Below are positions 22,523 to 28,161 of a stretch of DNA of 28,161 bases, one piece after another. How positions within the stretch are numbered: position 1 is the stretch's first letter; every line of letters starts with the position of its first letter. The position numbers and the translations under genes were made by a program. Source of the DNA: a virus; the IMG/VR virus record IMGVR_UViG_3300028030_000047, positions 1 to 28,161 of that record; one strand, given 5' to 3'. The notes beneath the pieces were generated by a model. It was not told the DNA's origin and searched no databases. It was given only the letters and a program-made list of their open reading frames with translations.

Positions 22523-24394
22523 ATGTTTGAAGATACAACTACACTCATTGAGTGGCTCAGAGAGTCGGCGTACCACTTTAAAAAGACAAAAGAACTCTCT
22601 CAAAAAGCAAGAGAGTATTACAATGGAGACCAACTTGACAGCTTTATAAAGAATGTGCTGGCAAATCGTGGGCAGCCAGAACACTACGAAAACCAAATAG
22701 CAAAGCACAACAACTCTATACTGGGATTTAAAAAGAACAGAGAGGTAGAGATAAAGCTCTTTGGACGACAGCAGCAAGACAGAGCAAGTGCAGATGTTCT
22801 CAACGCAATTTTAAAAGCCATAACACAGGTAAGCAGCTACACAACAGAAGTTGATGCTCTTGATGACACACTGAGTCTTGAGGGTGTGGCAGTTGCAGAG
22901 CTGAGTGTCACGGCTACGGGAGAGTATGACGAGTTTGGCAGAGAGCATAAAGACCTTGACATCAAGCAAGTGCCACCCGATGAGATATACTTAGACCCTT
23001 TTTCACGCGGGAAAAACTACAATGATGATGCACGCTACCTTACACGCTGCTTTTGGATGGACGCTGATGATCTACCAAAGCTCGGCTTTGATGAGAGCAA
23101 GACAAAAGAGCTTACAAATGTGAACTTTGCAAGCTCTATGGTAGAAGATGACATACAGACAGACAAGAGTTTTAGAAAAAGAGTACTCCTTGCATACACA
23201 TGGTACAGAAAGTTTGATGCAAAGAGTGGACGCGACAAGTTCTACTACTGCTTTTGGAGTGACAACACTATTCTCTTGCAAAACGAGTCTCCTTTTTTGG
23301 CAGAGGGCTTTCCTTATGAAGTTGAGTTTTTGCACAGAGACTTTAAAGGCGACATAAAGTACTGGGGATTGTACAAAGACATCATTCCTTTACAGGACTC
23401 CATAAACTACTCGAAGCTGCGTTTACAGAATATGCTTGCAAACAACAAGACACTCATTAACAAAGGCGCACTTATAGATGAGGATATAGAACAGTTCAAC
23501 GAAGAGTACTCGCTCGATGATGCTACGGTTATGGTAGAGGACATCAACGGTATTAAAGAGGTCAAGCAGAATGTGCAGATACAGCAGATACTCAACATCA
23601 TCATAGACTCACGCAATCAGATAAGCGAACTCTTAAACGCAAACAAAGAGATGCTCGGTGTGGCAAACAACAGAATGAGCGGTGTAGGACAGGAGCAGCG
23701 CATACAGACTGGACTTGTAGGACTAAGCCGTTTTATGGATAAAGCGGACAACCTGCAAAAGAAGATCATAGAGAAATCTATAAAATTTGTGCAGCAGTAC
23801 TATGACACGCAAAGAGTCATAAGCATCATAGATGAAGACTATGCGCAGAACTACATCACTATGAACGAAGCAGCGCGCAATGAAAAGGGAGAGTATGACT
23901 TTGACGTTATGAGTGACGGGAGTGTCGTACCCGTTGCGCGCAATACTATAAGTGTCTCAAAGTACGACCTGATATATACGGCAAAACCGAAGTCGAACTC
24001 TATGACAAGTGAGCGCCTAAAACAAAACGTAGAGCTGCTTAAAGTGTTGCAAAGCACAGAGCCAGACCTTGTGAAGTACTTAATACCTGACATACTCCGT
24101 GACAGCGACTCGCCAAGTGCTACGAAGATACGCCAGATAATAGAGCAGCGTGACACAGAGGCGCAAAACTCTCCGCAGGCACAAGCGCAGGCACAGCAGG
24201 AGCAGGAGATAACACGGCTCAATATGCTGCTCAAACAGTCTCAAGCGAATTTGAACGAGGCAAAAGCAAAAGCGATGATAGACAAAAACAAGATAGACCT
24301 GCAAAAAGCCTACAGCAACTCGCTTATAGCAAAAGAGAGTGTACAGGCAAAGAGAGATAAGAACCAACTTGATGCAATGAGGAGAGTGAACTAA
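22523..24394 (+). CDS. P22-like portal protein
   Basis: The 623-residue protein fits the P22-like portal family in length and pattern: a helical N-terminus (QKAREYYNGDQLD), a conserved VPPDEIYLDPFSRGK region near 153, a WGLYKDIIPLQDSINYSKLRLQNML segment near 281, and a long C-terminal Gln/Ala-rich helix (540-623) that would form the portal barrel. It makes the DNA channel at one head vertex and binds TerL. There is no obvious ribosome site and the start lies 5 bases after the previous stop, so translation is probably coupled. Confidence 0.85.
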   Translation: MFEDTTTLIEWLRESAYHFKKTKELSQKAREYYNGDQLDSFIKNVLANRGQPEHYENQIAKHNNSILGFKKNREVEIKLFGRQQQDRASADVLNAILKAITQVSSYTTEVDALDDTLSLEGVAVAELSVTATGEYDEFGREHKDLDIKQVPPDEIYLDPFSRGKNYNDDARYLTRCFWMDADDLPKLGFDESKTKELTNVNFASSMVEDDIQTDKSFRKRVLLAYTWYRKFDAKSGRDKFYYCFWSDNTILLQNESPFLAEGFPYEVEFLHRDFKGDIKYWGLYKDIIPLQDSINYSKLRLQNMLANNKTLINKGALIDEDIEQFNEEYSLDDATVMVEDINGIKEVKQNVQIQQILNIIIDSRNQISELLNANKEMLGVANNRMSGVGQEQRIQTGLVGLSRFMDKADNLQKKIIEKSIKFVQQYYDTQRVISIIDEDYAQNYITMNEAARNEKGEYDFDVMSDGSVVPVARNTISVSKYDLIYTAKPKSNSMTSERLKQNVELLKVLQSTEPDLVKYLIPDILRDSDSPSATKIRQIIEQRDTEAQNSPQAQAQAQQEQEITRLNMLLKQSQANLNEAKAKAMIDKNKIDLQKAYSNSLIAKESVQAKRDKNQLDAMRRVN

Positions 24395-25500
24395 TGGGAT
24401 GGTATGACGCATTTAAAGGACACCCTGAGCGGGTAAACACACTGGCAATAACAAGCAATGACGGAAGTGCGGCAAAGCATTTCGGGGATGCTTTTAAAGA
24501 GATAGGCGCATCCATACAGGATGCCGATACGCAAAGGGCAAAAGAGAACCTCCTCAACTCTCAAGCAGCATACCAAACGAAAAAAGATGCACAGCTCACA
24601 CACTCAATGCAGCAGGCAACACAGCAAGAAGAGCAGAAGAAGATAGACGATGCCTTTAAAAAGGACTTTAATTTTAACAGTGGCGATACGGACTATCAAA
24701 AAGCACTGCTTGAGTTTGAAAAACCAGACGGCACGTTTGATAGTGATGTAAGCAACAGCGCACTTGAGTATGCAAACAAGAAGATAACTGATGATGAGAG
24801 CGCCGCACAGACAAAGTTTAACGATGAAGCAGTAGAGCAGTCTGTTACAGGCGGGTACAAAGACATCGCTGCGTTTACCAAAGCAAACCCTACCCTTGTG
24901 CAAAATGCAGACGGCGCGACAATGGTACATATAGACAAATACTTTAGAGACAAAGACACAAGCCTCGCAGCACTCAAGTCAAAAGAGAAAGATATAAAAC
25001 AGGCAACAGCCCTTGAGAAGATGCAGGCGAAGCTTGTTAAGGCGAATGCAGGGAAAACGAACAAACCATTTAGCATAAATGAGCAAAAAATTGTGGACAA
25101 CATTCTCGCAAATGAGAGCTACAAACTTGATACAAACGGAAAAGTAATCATAGACGACAATGGACAAAAAGAGCTTATAGATGGAATGACACCGGAGAAA
25201 TACAACTTTTTGAGAGAGAGCATCTTTCAAAAGATGTCTGAACCGAACTCAGATAAGAACTATGTCAAGATAAAAGAGAAAGCTTTACAGGAGTGGAACA
25301 ACAGCAAACTCGGTAAAGCCGAAAAAGCAGCACTAGAAAAACAGCAAGCAGAAGAGAACCTAAGCCTTTGGGATAAAATAGTAGGCAATGAACCTACTCT
25401 GCCTCAAACGCAGCAACAGGTAGCTACAAAAGAAGAGAACAATGCTACTCCACAAACGCAGCAGGGAGAAGCATCATGGAAGAAGTTTCTGCCTAAATAA
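24394..25500 (+). CDS. Probable ejection (internal virion) protein
   Basis: The 368-residue protein starts on the portal stop (TAATG). It is helical, rich in Ala, Gln, Lys and Asp, with coiled-coil-prone stretches and a disordered Gln/Thr-rich C-terminus ending ASWKKFLPK. A place after the portal and such composition are usual for DNA-ejection proteins of podoviruses. No enzyme motif was found. Its stop codon is directly adjacent to the stop of the minus-strand gene at 25501. Confidence 0.55.
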   Translation: MGWYDAFKGHPERVNTLAITSNDGSAAKHFGDAFKEIGASIQDADTQRAKENLLNSQAAYQTKKDAQLTHSMQQATQQEEQKKIDDAFKKDFNFNSGDTDYQKALLEFEKPDGTFDSDVSNSALEYANKKITDDESAAQTKFNDEAVEQSVTGGYKDIAAFTKANPTLVQNADGATMVHIDKYFRDKDTSLAALKSKEKDIKQATALEKMQAKLVKANAGKTNKPFSINEQKIVDNILANESYKLDTNGKVIIDDNGQKELIDGMTPEKYNFLRESIFQKMSEPNSDKNYVKIKEKALQEWNNSKLGKAEKAALEKQQAEENLSLWDKIVGNEPTLPQTQQQVATKEENNATPQTQQGEASWKKFLPK

Positions 25501-26013
25501 CTAATAAGTTTGAAATAGATAGTTTATTGACACTCCAATATCTCTATAGGCTGTAGCATCTCCTCTTGTTGGGGCATAGAGTCCTATGATGATGCTAGGC
25601 TCTATTTCAAATTGTTTGTTTATAGGGTATGTAAAACCACCTTTAACTCTAAAAACAATTCCCTCCTCGTTTGGAGCGTACGCTTCTTGATCTTGTTGGT
25701 ATGTACGTGTGTATTTATTATAATATAGCCCTCCACCTAAATACGGAGTAAAGTTACTCTGCTCTAAGTTAAACAGATATGCAGCATCAAAACCTATGAC
25801 ATGTTCATAATCCATAGATAGGCTTACTCTATAGCTATCAAAATATTTCCCCATTACAAAATATTTTGATACTGTTTCAAGTGTGTTTTCTGAGAGACTG
25901 CCCTCTGCTCCAGAATGTGTTTTTACAACTCCGTATCTTGCACCTATAAATACATTCTCTTTTGCATACACGCTAAACGCAAACATTAACAACAATAAAA
26001 CAATTTTTTTCAT
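25501..26013 (-). CDS. Outer-membrane beta-barrel protein
   Basis: I chose the ATG at 26013 because MKKIVLLLLMFAFSVYAK is a complete signal peptide (cleavage after residue 17) and AAAGGG lies upstream; the longer in-frame extension would bury it. The mature protein (170 residues in total) has alternating strands with aromatic girdles (FTPYLGGGLYYNKY, FEIEPSIIIGLY) and ends in FQTY, as in small porin-like barrels. A prophage gene for an outer-membrane protein usually changes host surface properties, such as superinfection exclusion; that is inference. It is AT-rich compared with the structural genes. Confidence 0.75.
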   Translation of the reverse strand: MKKIVLLLLMFAFSVYAKENVFIGARYGVVKTHSGAEGSLSENTLETVSKYFVMGKYFDSYRVSLSMDYEHVIGFDAAYLFNLEQSNFTPYLGGGLYYNKYTRTYQQDQEAYAPNEEGIVFRVKGGFTYPINKQFEIEPSIIIGLYAPTRGDATAYRDIGVSINYLFQTY

Positions 26014-26074
26014 ACTAAAACCCTTTTTTTGATTTAGCAGGTATGTTAGCAAATATAAAATAAAATACAAATGT

Positions 26075-26986
26075 TTAGTTGTTTGCAGGTCTAAATCCTT
26101 TACCAACAGCTTCTTTCTCAGACTCAAGATAGATATCCCCTTTTTTTATACTCATTTTTATCCTATCATAATTGGCATTACATGGAAGATGGTAAATCAT
26201 ACTCTCTTTTTTGCATTTAATGAGTGGGTAATCTAAAGAGTACGGTTTTACAATATGGACAATATTATGCATAGATAAAACTACTCTTGCTCTATCATCT
26301 AGGTTATCATTACTTGTTATAAGCATTTTGTGAACTTCCACATCTGGATGTTCAAGCACATACGTTGAAATTGTTCCAAGAAGTTGGGTAATAGTGTTTT
26401 CATGTATTTGATGATGCTGCGCATAATTTTTACACTGAATAATAATATGCTTGTTGTTTTCTTTAACAATCAGGTCTATACCTTTATCTCTTACTCCTCT
26501 GTAAATACCATTATAAACAACGTCAAAACCAGCTTGTTCATAAGTATATCCTACCTGCCTCTCAAACCTTCGTCCAACTTCCTCTTTTTGTTCCTCTTTT
26601 GTTCCTCGTATAGAATGATTACGGTAATAATCAATACAATTTTTAATACGAAAATCTCTATTCTTCATGTTTTTAAAAAATATATTTTCTTGTATTTGTT
26701 TTTCTATCGCCTCTGCTTTCTTCTTTTCTTTTTCAATATTTTTATATACAGTTTTTCTAATTTCACGCTCAATACATTTATACTCATCTCGATTTTGAAA
26801 TGTTAGATTATTTTCTATGCAATATTTCACATAGCTATAAGAACATTTTTCACATTTAAAAGGGAAATAATAAGCATATTGTATCCCATGTTCACAAGGC
26901 TTAGTGAGCATTTTATAAGCTTTTTCATCTTCTCTTTCTATATCTCTTTTGAGCGTAGTAAGTTCGGTTGCTTTGCTTCTGTTCAT
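26075..26986 (-). CDS. Zinc-ribbon protein with Mrr-like PD-(D/E)XK nuclease domain
   Basis: The 303-residue protein has a possible zinc-binding cluster near the N-terminus (C31, H33, C45, C48). A charged helical linker follows, then a restriction-endonuclease-like core: E142 in GRRFERQVG, D171 in DKGIDLIV and Q184-K186 in IIIQCKNY. This matches Mrr-type nucleases in type IV and defence systems. The first 62 bases overlap the gene at 26925, and an ATG at 26911 is an alternative start that avoids the overlap. It would cut DNA, perhaps of invading phages; target unknown. Sequence is AT-rich, indicating transfer. Confidence 0.75.
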   Translation of the reverse strand: MNRSKATELTTLKRDIEREDEKAYKMLTKPCEHGIQYAYYFPFKCEKCSYSYVKYCIENNLTFQNRDEYKCIEREIRKTVYKNIEKEKKKAEAIEKQIQENIFFKNMKNRDFRIKNCIDYYRNHSIRGTKEEQKEEVGRRFERQVGYTYEQAGFDVVYNGIYRGVRDKGIDLIVKENNKHIIIQCKNYAQHHQIHENTITQLLGTISTYVLEHPDVEVHKMLITSNDNLDDRARVVLSMHNIVHIVKPYSLDYPLIKCKKESMIYHLPCNANYDRIKMSIKKGDIYLESEKEAVGKGFRPANN

Positions 26987-27194
26987 AATCTTTTCTAAAC
27001 TCCTTTACAGAATCAGGAATATATTCCACTGTCATGTATTTTAAATGATCTTCTCTTTTTTTTCTTAATTCATCTACTTCTTTTTGCAACGCAGGTAACT
27101 CTTTTTTTGCTTTTTTTTCATCAAAATAATTACCAATTTTATCTATTAAGTATATAAATAAAAAGAAACCTCCTACAAAAAGTAATTCCTGCAC
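26925..27194 (-). CDS. Small membrane protein with basic coiled-coil tail
   Basis: The GTG start at 27194 follows the preceding stop directly, with GAGGG inside the HTH gene as the ribosome site. The 89-residue product has one membrane segment (about 4-22, LLFVGGFFLFIYLIDKIG), then a Lys/Glu helix, and a strongly basic end (QKRYRKRR). It is tightly linked to the nuclease, whose start lies inside it. It could anchor or control the nuclease; this is inference. Confidence 0.65.
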   Translation of the reverse strand: MQELLFVGGFFLFIYLIDKIGNYFDEKKAKKELPALQKEVDELRKKREDHLKYMTVEYIPDSVKEFRKDYEQKQSNRTYYAQKRYRKRR

Positions 27195-27407
27195 TTACTT
27201 ACCCTCAATCTCAAAAACTTTGTTTTTTACATCTTCATAGCTTTTGGCTTTGATGTAATTTTCTAGCCATGATTTTACCCAATATGGAACATCTTTACTA
27301 CTGCCCCAATTATTTACAGATGGATACGATATGCTTAAGAGTCCACAGAACTCTTTTTTTGTTAAATTTGCTTTTTTTAATAAATTGTTAAATTCTTCTC
27401 TATTCAT
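27195..27407 (-). CDS. HTH protein heading the accessory cassette
   Basis: The 70-residue product has an XRE-like HTH: LTKKEFCGLLSISYPSVNNW, then a helical PYWVKSWLENYI and a basic tail. It is first in a four-gene leftward cassette. A 24-bp dyad lies 23 bases upstream of its start. It may control its own promoter and the divergent antirepressor 2 gene. Its ORF is AT-rich. Confidence 0.7.
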   Translation of the reverse strand: MNREEFNNLLKKANLTKKEFCGLLSISYPSVNNWGSSKDVPYWVKSWLENYIKAKSYEDVKNKVFEIEGK

Positions 27408-27585
27408 CTTTCCAAACCCCTAAAATACTGCATTAACCCTAAAAGGATAATGCTAAACAGTAACCTTTTTATTACATAATTATACAATAATGTACTCAAA
27501 GTATTGTTGTTTTCTTGACTTAAGTAATCTAAATATGATAGAATTTTATAATTAAATATCCAAATGGTTATAAAAAGGACTAGAA
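27408..27585. promoter_or_regulatory. Divergent control region with two 24-bp dyads
   Basis: Dyad A (27430-27453) has GCATTA/TAATGC arms with inner CC/GG pairs, 9 of 12 positions symmetric. Dyad B (27484-27507) has ACAATA/TATTGT arms, 8 of 12 symmetric. They begin 54 bp apart. Dyad A would overlap the leftward promoter of the HTH gene. No copy of the operator at 590-672 is present, so the two antirepressors seem to be controlled differently. Confidence 0.5.
27515..27544 (+). promoter_or_regulatory. Promoter of antirepressor 2
   Basis: TTGACT (27515-27520) and TAGAAT (27539-27544) are 18 bp apart. Transcription would start near 27551, leaving a leader with AAAAAGGA before the ATG at 27586. 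Confidence 0.45.
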
Positions 27586-28161
27586 ATGAAAAAACTAATT
27601 AAGATAGAAAAGAGAGTTATAGGCGCAGAGGAGCTAAACGCAGTGAACGCAAGAGAATTATGCGGAGAACTCGGAATAAAGAAACAGTATTCCAGTTGGA
27701 TTACTGCACAAATAGACCGTGCAGGTCTTCGTGAAAATATTGATTACATAGTAGTATCTCAAAAAGTAGAAGCCGGCAAAGGTGTATCTACTCGAAAAGA
27801 GTACTACTTAACTACAGATGCAAGTAAACATATAGCTATGATGAGTCAAGGTCAAAAAGCTAAAGAGGTTCGTGACTACTTCATAGCAGTTGAAAAAGCT
27901 ATGAAGCAAGGAAGCAGCGACTCAAACGCAATGATGCCTATGTTCGTGGAGTTTATGAACGCACAGCAAAAACAAAATGAGATGATGGCTGAGTCTATGA
28001 AGCTTCTCACTTCACTTGTAAGTGAGATGAAAAACACTCAAGCAACACAGCTCTTACAAAAACCACAAAGAGTAAACACAACTATAAGTGCAAGACAGAT
28101 GGACAAACTAAACGCAGCCATAAGAAACGCTGCTGTGCATATAGCAAAGTTTCACAAGCTC
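27586..28161 (+). CDS. AntA/AntB-type antirepressor 2 (3' end cut off by window edge)
   Basis: The frame runs from ATG at 27586 to the window end for 192 codons without a stop. Residues 10-110 show the same AntA/AntB pattern as antirepressor 1 (NAVNARELCGELGIKKQYSSWI, YYLTTDASKHIAMMSQ, AKEVRDYFIAVEKAM). The domain differs clearly from antirepressor 1, but the last 32 codons are almost identical. It probably counteracts a repressor by binding it; with a different N-terminal domain it may respond to another partner or signal. The control region is unlike that of antirepressor 1. Confidence 0.85.
   Translation, partial: MKKLIKIEKRVIGAEELNAVNARELCGELGIKKQYSSWITAQIDRAGLRENIDYIVVSQKVEAGKGVSTRKEYYLTTDASKHIAMMSQGQKAKEVRDYFIAVEKAMKQGSSDSNAMMPMFVEFMNAQQKQNEMMAESMKLLTSLVSEMKNTQATQLLQKPQRVNTTISARQMDKLNAAIRNAAVHIAKFHKL
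28066..28161. repeat. Terminal inverted repeat, right arm
   Basis: This is the reverse complement of bases 1-96 with two differences. See the left arm. In a circular molecule the two arms would face each other at the meeting point of the convergent antirepressors. Confidence 0.9.

Noticed and set aside
1-28161. True terminal inverted repeats of a protein-primed or hairpin-ended linear genome
   Set aside because: Both terminal genes are still open at the ends, the arms differ by two bases, and no protelomerase or terminal-protein gene is seen; an assembly break in a repeat is simpler.

Overview
This window looks like the near-complete genome of a small temperate, podovirus-like phage of a Campylobacterota (epsilonproteobacterial) host. 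The tailed-phage assignment rests on recognisable hallmark proteins: terminase large subunit, P22-like portal, N4-gp56-like coat, scaffold, lysis genes, CI/LexA-like repressor and DnaB-like helicase. The host is an inference from base composition and the general style of the small HTH and antirepressor proteins. No tape-measure, tube or sheath gene is present, which argues for a short tail. No integrase, transposase or tRNA gene was recognised, so maintenance as an extrachromosomal phage-plasmid is possible.

Layout. Both ends lie inside AntA/AntB-type antirepressor genes that point outward and share a 96-bp inverted repeat (1-96 against 28066-28161). If the molecule is circular these genes are convergent and the repeat is where the assembly broke. 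From left to right: antirepressor 1 (minus), a divergent control region with repeated operator-like sites, a small HTH gene and an exported protein (722-1293), then about 1.37 kb without a convincing gene (1294-2664). That gap holds hairpins, an inverted-repeat-bounded segment, a candidate RNA gene, degenerate tandem repeats, a G10 tract and three iteron-like direct repeats. A minus-strand S24 repressor (2665-3339) faces a long plus-strand array from 3465 to 25500.

The plus-strand array starts with HTH and replication genes (wHTH/DnaT-like protein, DnaB-like helicase, SSB-like protein) and TerL. A receptor-binding and lysis block follows: SGNH-hydrolase spike, LLH holin, tiny HExxH protein, large fibre with collagen-like and duplicated segments, LydA-like holin, GH108 endolysin and 3TM holin. 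Next come two small or repetitive structural proteins and a Gly-rich chimeric protein. The head module closes the array: scaffold, small partner, coat, decoration-like protein, adaptors, portal and ejection-like proteins. Three near-identical promoter-like sequences (CCACTT, 17 bp, TACTAT or TACAAT) precede the spike, the pre-fibre gene and the scaffold, suggesting a shared late promoter class.

The right end is an AT-rich minus-strand cassette (27407 down to 25501) that reads as accessory cargo: an HTH protein, a small membrane protein, a zinc-ribbon plus Mrr-like PD-(D/E)XK nuclease, and an outer-membrane beta-barrel protein. It is divergent from antirepressor 2 across a control region with two 24-bp dyads. 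The strongest candidates for something new are this cassette, the paired antirepressors with their inverted repeat, and the structured non-coding region with the iteron-like origin.
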